NCBI GenBank assembly: GCA_008360955.1
Contig: LUCM01004000.1
Location: forward strand, 110,059 to 174,058
Origin: Fasciolopsis buskii
Taxonomy: Eukaryota > Platyhelminthes > Trematoda > Plagiorchiida > Fasciolidae
Length of the DNA stretch: 64,000 nt
Direction of reading: 5' to 3'
A model generated the notes under the pieces. That model made no database searches and had not been told where the DNA came from. It saw only the letters and a list, made by a program, of their open reading frames with translations. The position numbers and the translations under genes were made by a program. Shown here piece by piece: positions 46,601 to 59,782 of this stretch; within the stretch, counting starts at the first letter, position 1; every line of letters begins with the position of its first letter.

Positions 46601-48484
46601 GTTTTTGATTTATCAAAACTCAAGCGTTATTTACCCGTCAGGTAATGACTTTCGAGTTCATTGAAATCGCTCAAGCTGACCGAGAATGTCATTTTCAACG
46701 ATCCATAATCATACCCTTAAATCACAGTCCTGCGTAAGCGATTAAAGAATACAGTTACGTTAACAGAAATGGGGATTTCCAGAGAAAAACTGTCTCATTG
46801 CTTTTTAAAAACCAATACACCGAATCAACTGTCAATATTATAACCAGTAGGTGATAGCCCCAAGTTATTTTATACCAAAACGCATCAAATCCTGACATCC
46901 TGGCTAGAGATGGTATTATGAATCTGAAAAAAATGTCGCAATTCTGCAGTTTCCTTTTTTATGCTTCTCTACTCATTTCTGAGAGCTAATGTGTTTCAGT
47001 CTCAAGGTCAGGATTTTGGTTTTTTATTTGCATGTTTTACGTGTGAGTCTGATACAGATACTTTACCCTTTGAACGTTTGCACCCACCACAACGGTTAAG
47101 GAGAAGCGGAGAACACGATCCTGAAGATTGGATCATCACAAAAATCACAGTAGGTCAGCTGTGGTCAAGTGTCTTTGCAACAGCGAATTTCAGTTTGTTG
47201 CCAAAAGGCTCTCATGGCCACCGCTGGAATGGTTTACCACGGGAACTATTAAGTTGCTCAACAGTGCAGTGTTTTTATGCATGCTACAGACGAGTCATCA
47301 CGTAAATGTTTTGCAAGGAACAAACGGTTCAGTGTATCCAGCTTCCACGTCTTATTCTCCAAGAAAAAGCAACATGCGGATCAAACACTGGTCAAAATAG
47401 GACACTTATTGGGTGTAGGGTTAGGGATGGGATATGAAGGTTGTCACCACTACACTTATTTTCACCCTTCTTTTTTCTAAGCAGTCGTATCCCTTAGAAT
47501 GTCCTTTGACATTATGACTCAAAAATACAATTTAGAGAAAATGAGACAGTTTTTTTTTCACGAGCCCCTAATGCTCTGTATTTGAGGATTATTATCAATA
47601 AGTAGACTAGACTGGAAGCTTCTGAGTATGTAACTAAATCACATTCTCCGTTTTCGTCGTTCGGTGCACTGAATTTGCTGTGACAACGAAGAGGCTGGAA
47701 ATCTAATTAAGAATGAATAAAATTAATGCCAGAATGGGTAATCGCTGCTAGCATCTCATTACTAAGGCAAATCAACTTCAGATAAAACTGGATCCTGAAC
47801 ATCCAGCTTTAGATCAATTCCCAAACTGCGGTCATAAGTGGTCAGTTAGCTAAGCAAATTTGAGTAGAAAACTAAGTTATTCACAATTTTAATTTCTGAT
47901 CTTACTTTTATCTGCGCAACCCAAACAAGAAGGAATGAGGGATTATTTGCCACAGACATTTTCTATAATGTAGATTTTACTCAAATTTTTTACTCATATT
48001 GAAAGATATCGTGCCTACAAGCAGCATCGAAAATGAGAAAAAAAGAAACAGTTCAATCAAAGGAGTCGATTTTATTTTTTTCGTTTTGGGTAATACTATA
48101 ACCGTACAGGCAATTCACTGTCCCATTCGCAATGGGAAACAGCCCCTACCTCACCACCTGATCACGCCTCTTTTTCCAAATTTATTAATGGTTAATATAA
48201 TACAAGGCCTGTTAATGCTCTCCCAATTAAAGCCGATATACTGGGAAACCATCAATAATTTGTCACAACGATCCTAACTTGTTGCAAAATGAGAGTACAA
48301 TATCTAACGGAATTACCGTCGTCAAGCTCAGTGGTTTTACGTTTACGCTATTTAGTTTTCGTTGTCTACTAAAGACAAAGCTTCGGCTCACGAGTGTAAC
48401 CAGTGGCAAAAATACATCAGTTTCGTCCTGAAGAAACTTGCTGAGAAACGCCTGGTTTCTGTAAGCTATGTCCCCTCTCCATCC
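40658..48484. other. AT-rich stretch, nothing coding recognised
   Basis: Open frames of 60 to 114 codons (for example 41994-42212, 45637-45825, 46961-47305, all plus) have no family likeness. A possible tRNA-like A-box sequence, TAGCTCAACGG (minus, about 44902), has no B box. The 10-bp tandem repeat at 46461-46504 is listed separately. Confidence 0.3.
46461..46504 (+). repeat. 10-bp tandem repeat, about 4.4 units
   Basis: Units AATAATAAAC, GATAATAAAC, AATGATAAAC and AATAATAAAC follow each other directly, then AATA. It is a short minisatellite-like array with one substitution in two of the units. Confidence 0.9.
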
Positions 48485-48905
48485 ACTCAACCCTGGCTCT
48501 AGATCGGTGTCGTCCTACTCCATTAGATCAAGCAACAACGGACAAAGGGAAGTGGCACACAATCTCATTTTATTAAATGATAACATCATCGTATGTAGGC
48601 TACTTTGCTCGTGCACTTTCCCCTGTGACTGACATTGTGTCATTGGATGTCAGGGTCCCTCTCGGATGGATCTTTCTCGTTTGATGGACTTCGTTGATTC
48701 AGTTCTTCTTGTTTTGTTATCGAATCCTCACCACCCATTCTAATTGAATCATACATCAAATGACACTATCTCTGTGTATTTGCCAGTGTCAGGTAACAGC
48801 TGCTAGCCAATGGGACAACTTGGTCTCCGTCCGTTCTTTCCGTCTGTTATTGTTCGCTCTCCAACACGACCAGATTTCATCTACGCCTGTGCATTGACTT
48901 CCGTG
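48485..48905 (+). repeat. Dispersed repeat R3, copy 1
   Basis: This segment aligns in the same orientation with 57508-57960. The best-conserved core is GTGACTGACATTGTGTCATT followed by GGATGTCAGGGTCCCTCTCG, then GTTTGATGGACTTCGTTGAT and TCAGTTCTTCTTGTTTTGTT. Later parts share CAGCTGCTAGCCAATGGGA / CAGCTAGTAGTTGATGGGA and CTGTGCATT / CTTGTGCATT. Copy 1 lacks about 30 bp present in copy 2 after the central core, or has replaced them. No coding is apparent; the type of element is unknown. Confidence 0.8.
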
Positions 48906-50315
48906 TTTTAGCAAAATTCATCAGGACGCAAACACCGTTGAACAGTGATACAGGCTTATCAGACCCAGGTACAATGTTGACCAACTTGCAGACTCACACG
49001 AAACCTAATTTGAAGGAAGAAAGGTATAGAAAATTTTGCATCAAACAACATTAGTACTTTGCCAGCATAATCCGAAAGTTTCCTTATTTTTCTTTTGTCA
49101 TCTAACAGTTACCTTTGGTTTTCTCCAGGTGTTGTCTTTCTTTGGATAAAATGTAACTGGAAACTTCCAAGTAGGACATGGATTAGTAAAACCTCTAAGG
49201 AAATTTCCATCGTCGCGCTACTGGCTGTCTAATATGGTCTTTCCTGTTGCGGTGCAATTGTTGTTGCATGCATTTGATTTCATTTTGTCGGGGTTTTTAT
49301 TCCTCTTACATACTTCATTCTTTTAGAAGAGAATATTTTCGGTTTTGCAACATTTTGCACTCATAGATTGACTGAAGTTTCTGCTTGTTTGTGGCTGTTT
49401 ATACAGTTCTGAGTGTTCTCGATACCAAGTTATGGAATAAAACTGTTTAAAATTAATTAGTTCGCTTAGTCTTATTATCCTTGTCATGCCGTGTGTAGAG
49501 TAATTCTTCACGGTCAACACCTGTTCCTCACTTTCTGACATTTGACCTGACGCTATCTGTAAACAGTGGCATAGATCCCGTTTAATGAACTCAGGCTGCA
49601 TGCAGTTCATCCACTGGTGTACTGTTTTCAAATCCGGCTTCTAAATTTTGATTGTTGGTTCTTACAAATTTGATATGAAGTCGGATTGTAGATAACTTCC
49701 GTTTTAAACCTGTCGGATACACCTAGAATTCCTCATTTTGTTGGTACATGTAAACATCTGTGAAGGCATTTTTAGTTTGATCAGTTCTGCAGAACTGAGG
49801 CTAATTGATTAGTTGATTCGGGCGACGTTACTGACACAGTGTTTTCGAATTGCAGAGGTTGTCAAGATCTCAACGCCTAGTCTGCTCAACAAGTACGCAA
49901 TGAGAAAATATGTATTTGCTATAAGCCCTGGCTTTTCGATTCTTATCACAAAGTTCCGGTTACCAAACCAACCTTTCTCAAGACGAATTTCTTTTACTGA
50001 TGGTAACCAACTATTTAAAAATGTTCCACTTCTGGTTGTCTGGAACCAAGTACTATAAAAAGCTCCCTAAAAAATAAATCAGCAGATTAGTAAATTTACA
50101 CATCAAATATTCATAATTAATAAAATAATTGTATGGATAGAAGATATGGCTCATAAATTCGTCATCTTCCGACATCAGTGTCGAGTTTATATTTAAGGAA
50201 AACATGGAAACGCGTTTGCAATTGATTATTGTTGTTATAAAACATCAACAGTGGATATCAGGACCAAATGATGTGAGGAGTGTATCGAAGAATCGATGCG
50301 CCATGTATCGGCTTT
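48906..50315. other. Stretch without recognised content
   Basis: Two small open frames (49323-49631 minus, 49813-50058 plus) have no family likeness. No repeat copy was found. Confidence 0.3.
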
Positions 50316-50525
50316 TAATTGTGAATCATATAATACTAATAACACAGCGTTGTTGGTGGATGTAATGCGCCAACGTTTCGACTACGGTGCGTAATCTTTC
50401 TAAATGCAAGTTTTGTTATTTGATTGTAAAACTTGCCTTAGGAAGACTACCCACGGTGGTCGAAACGTTGGCACATCACATCTACCAACAGCGCTGTGTT
50501 ATTAACATTATACCCTTCACAATTA
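50316..50525. repeat. 210-bp foldback element with hammerhead-like hairpins in both arms
   Basis: The left arm (50316-about 50411) and right arm (about 50431-50525) are reverse complements at roughly four bases in five, with a loop of about 20 bp (TTTTGTTATTTGATTGTAAA). The ends are TAATTGTGAA and TTCACAATTA. Inside the arms, GTCGAAACGTTGGC (right, plus sense) and its counterpart on the left-arm minus strand follow a small hairpin whose 7-bp stem is kept in both arms despite three sequence differences. It resembles a MITE or foldback element; alternatively it is an RNA-structured retroelement end. Confidence 0.85.
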
Positions 50526-53500
50526 TAAACAGTGCATATTCACCTTGATCGAATTAGGGGGCAGATTTTTAGAATGAGCGCATGTGAGTCGAACACCTTT
50601 ATCAATATTTTGGTTAGGTCACTGACTTTTCTAAGCCGCGGCACAGTAGCCCCTTGAAATCATCTGAAATCCAGGGGGGTATTTTGCTGGAGGGTAAATA
50701 GCTCATGAGCCTTGAACAATCCCTCAGCAATAACTCCCCGTTTTGTCCACTTTTAGGCAGATATGGTTGGTACAAAACCGCGATATGCTGAATGATGCCT
50801 AAGTTGTAGAATAATAACTCTTTCACTTCCGGAGCTATGCACGAAAATCAGGATGCTTAGAAAAGGATGTTTAGATACGCGTCAGCAAAAAAGCAGACAA
50901 AAATAACATATCAGGGATTAGTTGTGCTTCTGCACTTCCTCTTAGTTAAAACTCTAAAGTAATGTTTAAAATATAATGTCAAGAAAAGTCTCAATTAGGA
51001 TAGTACCAATATGGCGGAACAGATCAAACAAGAAGTATCATCCTAGTTTCATTTGACGGTACGGAAATTCCAGAACAACACCAGTTTACTTTGCCAGTTC
51101 GTACACACATCGTATAGAGGGACAAGATCTTGGAATGAACCAGAACAATAACAGTATAGCCGACTAATAACAAATGCTGACCGACTTGAATATTGACGAG
51201 CATAGTAGAAGGGAATAACGTAGCGCATTTAGGAGACAATCACTCAGTGAATTGCATCTGAACAAGAAGGTGTAAGCGGTTACTCGAGCCACTTTCTTCA
51301 GCTCGACATAACGCTGATATTTCTGCTTTCTTCTTTTAGGTCCTTTATGCCTACAATTTCACGGAGCTTTGATGGTTCGCAAATACTCTTGGTTTAAAGT
51401 CTAGTCAGGGATTCCGCAATTCGTCCTTAGTTTAGGGAAATCCAGCTGGGTTATTTCACCTACAAATTTAGATTTCGCGAACCCGGAGATAATGAAATAC
51501 AAACTGAATTTCCTACTACGTATAGTTTTTTACCGTTCGTCAATACAAAATTGAGTAATGAATTTGAGACCTGCTTTATCTACAGCTTCCGCGAAAGTGT
51601 TGAAATTAAGTGGTAAATATCTTGTGAAGTGTGCTTCCATCTCGAATTCGAGGAAAACACATGGAAGAACGGTGCCGAATTAAGTACGATTCCCGAAAGA
51701 ATGAGATAAGTTGGTGAATTCTTTACATCGCATTTTGCTTAACGCGAGTGAAATGTGATGTTCTGATTGTTTGAATTTTAGTAACTGAGAGCCTATTTTG
51801 GTTTCGATTGTGAGTATTCATTTTTCTCCTGCCGGGTTTCGGCTCATGAATGTATATTATCCGCACCTTAGTAAGGCGGTTGCCTTACCAGCTGTGGCAC
51901 AGATACACAGCATTAAATTATTTTCATACTTTTAGTCCTGTAGGATTTATTAATTACCAAGTCTTATTCTGTAGAGGTGATTTCTGCTATCGGGTTAGGA
52001 GCAAAACCAAAAAGGATTCCTTAGCAGGCGTTATTCTACTCGGTATATGAGCTTAACGGTCAACATAGGACAGTTAGTATTTTGACAAAGTGCGACTTGC
52101 CGTAAGGCACTAACTTTGTCAAAATCGATTATTTTCGGGAAACGAAAGTTTCTTCACTTGCTCTCCTCTATATGTCTGAGGAGGATTCTAGTAGGTCACT
52201 TGCTGTTCAGAACTTCTCACGGATGCTGGGTGTATTTTACACATAATCCACTAAAATACATTGGTAAATCAAACGAGTATAGACTGCTATCGAAAAAAGA
52301 ACTCACAGAATAAGTTTTTGCGTCTATGAGATTCTATCCTTAAGAGGACAGCTGATTCGATGGAGACTAGCTGATATAGACTAAAATAAATGAAAAATAA
52401 AATGCTGCCTACTTTCAGTCATATTTACCAAAGAATCATAAAGCTGTATTCAAATTTGAGGACGCATTTACATATGAGGATACAATTTTGTTCCGAGAGG
52501 GAAACGATTGGTATGTTGCATTAGGTACTCTTCGCCAAACTTTACGCAAAGTGTAATGCGCTCAGAGCATTTAGAGTAGCAAACTACACAAAAGCTAGTA
52601 GACTGTCAGTCTGCCCGTTAAAAGCTGTCAATGAGAAACTTAATTGTCACTTCAGTTCATGGGAGAAACATACGGTGAGTAATCCAATCCGAGGTATTTG
52701 GTGTTACCGTAAATTCTAAAATAGTATGTGACTTTTTTGTAGACCAGTTGTTACTTGTTATTGCCCTAGAACGATGCATGACAACGACATACAACAATCG
52801 CATCAGATGATGAATGACTTAATATTACCCGACGACTGCATGCTAAAATCTTAACGTAATCATTCACACCTGTGAAACTGGTTACCGTCTGTTTAACAAC
52901 AGTTCAGTTGCCCTAAAATTTTCCGAGAAGAATTCTAAAAGCAGTCATCCCCTGAGTTGACTGTTCATTCTTTGGTTGAAACTACAGATCCCTGAATCCC
53001 GCTAAGTGCAGATGCTTGAAACTCCAAGGGAAATTATTCAGCAAACTTAGCTGGCATGGCAATTTACCAGGTTACCATTTGTTTCTAGGTCACCGCTGAG
53101 GAGGTAACGAGTTTCCAATGTATCCATACGCATCTTCGGCCGACTGTCTCATGCAGATTGACGTGAAATCATTGTGATGAAATATAGATGTCTCTTTCTA
53201 ACTACGCTACCGTTACTCGTGGACGCATCCCCAGCATCTCACATAGTATCAGTGTAAATTTCAGTGAAAATGAAATATGGACTATGCGTTGACTGGCAAT
53301 GTGGACATGGCTTGGCGGCAGAATAGATCGTTCTTAAAGACGTACGGACAACAAAAGCCGCAGACAACCACTGAAAGCTGGGCCTCATGTACAAACCACT
53401 CTTATAGCCAAGTGAATTCATGGACCTATACTAAAGCTGACTAAAATCCACATGTATTTGCAGAACGAAGGGGGACTCGTGATGTGTAAGTCGAAACTGC

Positions 53501-54059
53501 TCCGTAACTTGAGCAACAGATCACATTTATTTTATCAGGTCATCTGACACCGATCAGTAAACTGTGCATCCGAGAGCGTGTTTTACGCTATACGCGAAAT
53601 TTTTAATTCGGTCCTCGAGTTAAATCTGACGGCAAAATTTATTACTCCAGTTTTAACTAAAATTCCACAATGCTTGGATTATAAAATGTCCGCATAAACT
53701 GCACCGGTGGTAGCAGTTCGCACTGGTTTGAACCTTTGTTTCGTCCAGCTGAAAACTAATGTATGTCGCGGGCAAAAAAATATTCCATTCAAAGTTCCAA
53801 CTCCAGTGGCCTGATGAAAATCAATAACCGCCCCTTGGAGTGCTGGTCTGCATCCTCTTGCATTCCTGAAAAGATAGTCTGTACTTAGTTCAATTCTGGC
53901 GAGGTCTTGTTTGCTGAATGGAACCCGCAAAACGGAAACTTACTTTGCAAGCAAGTTAACTTGTCACCGGTTTGCTAACGATAATGAACATTCAACTCTT
54001 CTATCTTAGTGGGTAAAAACGTACAAAACAAGTGGATGTAGTGTCGGTCATAAAAGCGC
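50526..54059. other. Stretch without recognised genes
   Basis: No coding family or RNA gene is supported. The 52079-52125 hairpin is listed separately. Open frames such as 51850-52050 (plus) and 53679-53930 (minus) carry no motif I recognise. Confidence 0.3.
52079..52125. repeat. Short inverted repeat (hairpin)
   Basis: ATTTTGACAAAG (52079-52090) and CTTTGTCAAAAT (52114-52125) are perfect 12-bp inverted repeats. Inside them AGTGC and GCACT can also pair, leaving a small bulge (AA) and a loop around ACTTGCCGTAAG. There is no T tract downstream and no gene context, so a terminator is not implied; it could be a remnant of a small inverted-repeat element. Confidence 0.8.
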
Positions 54060-54175
54060 TCCGCATCAGAAACTCATGGACAGTTGAGGGACTTGAACTC
54101 GTGATGTTCATATGCAGACAGCCTGAAGTTATTCGCGTAACGATTCCCAAGATTCTTAGTTAGCCTTCGCCGAAC
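54060..54175 (-). mobile_element. Candidate second tRNA-headed SINE, decayed
   Basis: On the minus strand GAGTTCAAGTCCCTC (about 54101-54087) is a good B-box region and follows a tRNA-like stretch (GTTACGCGAATAACTTCAGG ... CTGTCTGCATATGAACA). Just after comes CTGATGCGGAGCGC ... GACCGACACTACATCCA, which lines up with the hammerhead of Smalpha-like SINEs (CTGAGGA ... GGACGAAACGGCCGTCCA), though the essential GAAA reads GACA and the A after CTGATG is C. No clear A box is seen. This is likely a dead relative of the 40.5-kb element. Confidence 0.4.
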
Positions 54176-57100
54176 AAAGCAAGAAATAATTCCAGACAAA
54201 TTTGGTTTGACATTATGTGGCCTCCAATAAAGCAAAGCAATATAATACCATGAGTTATTCCAAACTATAATTGGCTTAAAGGCAATTTTCCCTAAAAATT
54301 CTCGTTATTGTTTGGTCTTTTCATTTCGTTTACCATTCGGACTTCATTTTCGGTCCCTATCAAAATACATCCTATTTTGATTCTAATTCCCCCAACATGT
54401 ACGGGAGTTTTCCTGATAGATCAGCAAGCTCTTTGGGATTCATAAATGCGCAGCCCCAGTCGCGGAAGAACTGCTCTGGTCTTGGGATTAGAGGAACGTA
54501 GTTCGTCAACATTCAGCCAATTCAACCCACTTGGGAACCTTTATTCAATGTTACCCATTTGCCCATAGGTTAAATTTAGATTACCACTGTGATAAGTACG
54601 ACCGTGGAAGCGACGTTACGCTTAGAAACGGCAGAAAAGTGGATAATTGCACACTGTTCACCGTTCTTTTTCGAGAAAATAGCGATTCGGCAACGTTTGA
54701 CACAGGAAATAGATACACATTTTCTCAGCCGATCACTTCCACCATTGCATGGTGTTTTGGGAGCTTTGATGTGTTGCACGGAAAACTAAATCTGACTTCA
54801 TTTGAGGAATATAAAATCTACGACGCTTTACGAGGAATATGTTAACACGAAATCGTATGATATCGTAAGGTTACGGTTGCATAATTTTTTCTTCCCTGTC
54901 TTCCCAAGAAACAAACCCATGGGAGGTCAGCGTACGATAATTTATCTATCGGTTACCAATGAGAAAAGGGGCAGATGATTCCAAAATGCTGACATCGGTA
55001 GAAGTGGAAAAATTAGTGCAATCATTTTACAGTTTCAGTATCACAATTTATTTGATGTTTTCAAAAATCAGCTTGTGTAAGCGGTGCAGTGTTGTCGGAA
55101 ACCCACCACAAAAAGCAATTCCCAAAGTTTAATCCGTTTTAAAAATCATTTCTTTAGTGACTTCATGAATATGAGAACAACCTTTCCTGGGGCATTGTTC
55201 CTTCGATAAAACTGGTTCATGTTATTGTTTGCCACAAGACAACAAGTAAACAATAAATATGAAAAAACGAAGGCTTTTTCACCAGAAAACTTTAATAATT
55301 CGAGCAATACTGTGGTCTGTTTGAGTAAACGCCCACATTTTCTTGTTAGATTGTCCAAGGGTTAGGTACATTTGGAAAAGTAATGTAATTGGTAGATTTT
55401 TTCAAATAAGTTATCCCCTGAACAATTTAGTTTGTATTTAAAACACTTTGATTTGCTTTTTGGAGTTCTTATAAATTTCTATTTCTTTTTCTCTTTACTC
55501 CGAACTAGTATAGCAGCACATAGTCTACTTAGAATGCGACATGTTATTTCGCAGATCAAAGGAATACCCAGTGGGGGCAACGGATTACAACTTGCACTGG
55601 GCTGCACTGAACACACGGGTAAACGACGTAGTAGTTCATTCCGGGTCAACATCATCAGATCTGTTTGAGCAATGAAACTGGTTTACGACATCAGTTTGTT
55701 TATGGTCTGTCGCTAGTGAAAAACAGAATGTTAGTAGGACCGGTCTAGGTTGTCCTTTATCTTTGCCAATGTATTACTTGCCTGAGAGAGTGTTATGCGT
55801 GAAACGATTATTTTGTAAACGATTATTGTTCGAATTGTGCAGCACGACTGAAGCCAGACCCTTCCGTATACCTGTGCATTATTAGCTCGCAAATTGACAA
55901 TGACAAATCGTCAGAAGACTCCATTTAGGACACACAATTTGAACGACTAGAGTTTCACTTTACTACTTCCAAATCAATGCAACCACATCATTTTCTTTAT
56001 AGGCAACATTCACTCGAGAAAACGAGCTATACAAAGGAGTTAAAAATTCAGACCTTTAGGATGCGTATCCCAAGCAATATTGGTCTGTTTGTAGAAATCC
56101 GCGATAATCTTGATCTTCACGAGTAAATAGTTTCGAGGAGATGCAACATTTGATGTACATTATTACTGCTGATTATTATACTGTGCTCCATTCGCATTGT
56201 CTTATCTCTTATGTCCATGAATAATGACCTAACGTTTGCAGAATGAGTCGTGACTGATTGCAGACTGGCGGACGGGAAAGTTACCGACAGGGAGGCGGCA
56301 GCAACTGGCAACTTGCGTTCAAATGCCATGATGTTTGTCGTCTGTTTATCGTCGGCATTCGAAAGGTTCGCACTTTGGTTGTAATTTATGCCCTTTTTAA
56401 CTCCTCCATGTAAACATGTTGGCTACTTACGACTTCTCCCTAAAATTAGATACGCATGCTGCCAAACCGTATACATTACATGTGATCATATTTTTTGTTG
56501 GATTCATTATGCGTGGGCCCTGCGCACTTCATTATTAGCAGCAGAGGCTTAGTCCACATCGTACACATATTCCACGCTTATGTTTTTACGGTGTACTGCA
56601 CTGACAACATGGATCACCAAAATGGTATGTTCATTTTAGATTGCTGTCTTTTTGGTGTGCGGTCATCACACGACCGGCGGCATAGACGTAATGGCGTTAG
56701 CTTTCTGGATTCATTACTGAACCATTCGATGATTATCCATGACATCAGGCAGTGTAAATCACAGACCACCGGCTGCCATGTAGATTTTTTTGAAAACCTC
56801 TGAAAGCTGCCTAATTCACTTAGTTTTAATAGCTGTAAATTATATGTAAAAAACTGCCGGCCTAAAAGTGGTACTCAATTGGTTGATGATTTTTGTCCGA
56901 TTTTGTTGACCTTATTTAATCACGAAATACCCATATCTAGGAGAGGCCGGGTCCTCAGATCTTCCACTCTATATAAATGCGCTAATGAAAACGATTTTGC
57001 CTAATTTTTACAGTCGTGACGTTTGCATTCTAGACAGGGTTGCTTCTTTTAAAATGCATGCTTATAAATGCTGACATATATGTACGCACGTCGGTTAATT

Positions 57101-57507
57101 AGTAAATACGAGCAACCTAAACTTCTCATTTTACAATCCGGATTCGAGGTTCGGACTAGAGCAGCTAAAGTTACAAAGGTAGATTAATAAATAGTGATTT
57201 TTACTTTTAGATCGACCGATATATCCGCTCAAGTAATGGCTGATCGGAGTATTAACCTTTCAGAACAGACAAATCTCAGAAACGAATGAATAAATAATTG
57301 GCATTCCTTGGCTGTCTGCAAAGAAGAAGTATGCTACTCAACAGTGTACACATAAGCTGAATTTTTCAATTTCTCGAGATTTTTATATAGACTTTAAATC
57401 TTCATGTTCAAGTGCTGGCACAATTGCAGTTTTTCGAATCAAACATGTTGAAGGGTGCTATTTGAGTATAATTTGCTCTGGAGCAAAGCTTGGTTGCTGT
57501 TCCAGTC
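54176..57507. other. Stretch without recognised content
   Basis: A 104-codon plus-strand open frame (54531-54845) and others (56495-56803 plus) have no family likeness. No RNA gene or repeat copy was found. Confidence 0.3.
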
Positions 57508-57960
57508 AGTCAATCCTGGTAGTAGATAGGTATCCTATTTTTCGAATATCTCGAAACCAAAAAAGCCAAGTCGAACCGTCACCAAACCTCGCCTAATTAA
57601 ATGAAAATATCGTATGTGCGCCACTTTGCTCGAGTATTTTCGCCTGTGACTGACGTTGTGTCATTGGATATCAGGGTCGCTCTCGGATGAGTCTTTCTTG
57701 TTTGATGGACTTCATTGATTCAGTTCTTCTCGCTTTGTTGTCGAATCCCTACCGCGCATTCTAATTGGTTGCGACAACTTACGGCATGACCTTCTCAGTT
57801 TAAATAAACTCATTCGTGCCTTCCAGTTATGGCATTGTCAGTTAGCAGCTAGTAGTTGATGGGATAACGAGATTTCGATCTGGTCTTGTCGTCTGTTCTC
57901 ACTGGCTGTCTGACAAAGTCGGATTGTATCCAGGCTTGTGCATTTATTAGAAGTTGTCTA
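57508..57960 (+). repeat. Dispersed repeat R3, copy 2
   Basis: Same orientation as 48485-48905. Alignment starts around GTCAATCCTGG (copy 1 CTCAACCCTGG), is strongest from CGCCTGTGACTGACGTTGTG through TTGATTCAGTTCTTCTCG (about 57648-57732) and continues with gaps to GCTTGTGCATT near 57940. The copies differ by many substitutions, so both insertions are old. Confidence 0.8.
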
Positions 57961-59739
57961 GCACGACCCGTCAACACTAAACCATTATTAACCAATAGCA
58001 GCTATATCAATCTCAGGCACTGTGGATTAAAGTAGAATTCCCTCACTGATAAAGCACAGAAACGGACACGTCCTTGCGTTGGAGTTTGGTCTTTGAGTGG
58101 AGTGATGTGTATATATCTCGGCGCGAGTAGAAATTCACTTGCATATTACGCCTCTAAAGGTGGATCCCGAACGGCCAAGGTTGCCTCTATAGTGGGGATG
58201 TTTTTATCAATAACCTAATGCAGACATGACTATGAAAGTTGAGTTATGCAAGAGAATATCCACTGTTGTACAGAAGTGGAAAGATCTCGGTTCGATTTCA
58301 GTTAACGTTGTAGATTTTTGTATATAAAATACGTGAGTGTGATACGTACTTCGCACATTACTGTACCTATTTGTTTTTTAATCTGATTTTAATTATCCTA
58401 CCCAAACAAGTTTGAGAAAAGCTGATTCCAAATCTGTCGGAGTGATCTCTTGCTGGCAGCATCTTCATTTATCCACTACGCCAGCTAACAACTGTTGGAA
58501 AGAAAAAGGACCGTGGCTGCTCTGGCCGAATTCCCGGCAATTGGTTTGATAACCAGTTGCCTAATTCAGGTTGGTTGAGTTTTCACTGGGGTGCAACTCC
58601 AGACTTCCTTGAGCATAGAAAAAATGATTTCCAAAAGCAAGCATCATTTGGGGTACAAGCTTAATGTCTTTTTGACAATATCGTTTATAATAAGTGGGGA
58701 TAATGAATTAACGAGATTTTTAGGAAGATATTTACCAAGAGTAGTGTGTAATCGGTGATATTTTGTACTCTTGTGAAAGGGGTGTTACTTCTGGAAGAGC
58801 TTAATTTCTGTTCGACTTGATCATCTGTCGAGTAAAAGGAAGGTAGGTCAGTAATTTTACTGCGATTAAAATTGCACATTCAACGTTATTGGATCTTGAT
58901 TTATCGAATTCACCTAGATTAAGGCGGATTGGAGAAAATATATGACATGCAATGTAAGTAAGCCACAATGTTTGACTTCTTTCCACCTTGTTAGTAGAAC
59001 ACATTTTGATGGCAGCCTTTAGAATGGTAACTCATTTGAACGAAATTAACTAAGTCGGGCATTTATTCCAGACTCATAGAAGATAGAAAAGTTTGAAGCA
59101 ACGATTACTACCATTTGTTATTTTCCGATCCCGCGCTTACTTGATAATCAATTCAATATTTTCACGCATAACTGAGTTATTCTTTCTGGAATAATTATGG
59201 TACACACTGAGCCCTCTTTAAATGACAAAGCAAGCTGAAAATAATACGTTTCACACTGGATGGATTCGCTACGAAAATTAGCCAACCTCGCATAGTTGCA
59301 AGGAAGTGCTCGTTGTTCTACTCCACGACTAGCGCATAGTCGCTGGACTTCAGTCACGTGTTGTCCAAGAACCATGCAATATATATACCGTTCATGGTGT
59401 CTTCGCATTTGAGTGCTCCGACAGTTGGCGTTACGCTTCCATTGTAGACCACATCGTGGAAGGTAAAATTTTGAATCTCATCAAACCTGTATGTGCCTCC
59501 ATCTGGTACGGAGCATCACATTTCCATTTTCCTAGAGCAGACATTTGAGTAATGGAATACCTTCAGGAATGTAAAAATCGCTCAAATGACCCAACTCTCA
59601 CTGTCCAATTTGGTGATTCTTTATTAAAGTGGATCGTTTAATTGAGTAGATATTGGATATTGTCGCGCGATCTTACCAGGTTGGCTAATGATGATAAGAC
59701 TAACATTTCCGCAGACAGAATATCAGGGAGATTTAGCTA
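57961..59739. other. Stretch without recognised genes; one B-box-like site
   Basis: GGTTCGATTTC at about 58290-58300 fits the pol III B box (GGTTCGANTCC) with one mismatch, and CCACTGTTGTACAGAAGTGG just upstream could be an anticodon-like arm, but no A box is visible. Too weak to call a tRNA. Nothing else was recognised. Confidence 0.25.
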
Positions 59740-59746
59740 ATATATG

Positions 59747-59781
<35 letters not shown>

Positions 59782-59782
59782 G
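59740..59782 (+). repeat. AT/TA dinucleotide microsatellite
   Basis: A run of (TA)n interrupted by G at about 59746 and C at 59761, about 43 bp in total. Long runs of this kind are prone to slippage and sequencing error. Confidence 0.95.

Noticed and set aside
47417..47430. GGGTTAGGG as a telomeric repeat
   Set aside because: Only a single occurrence, no array.
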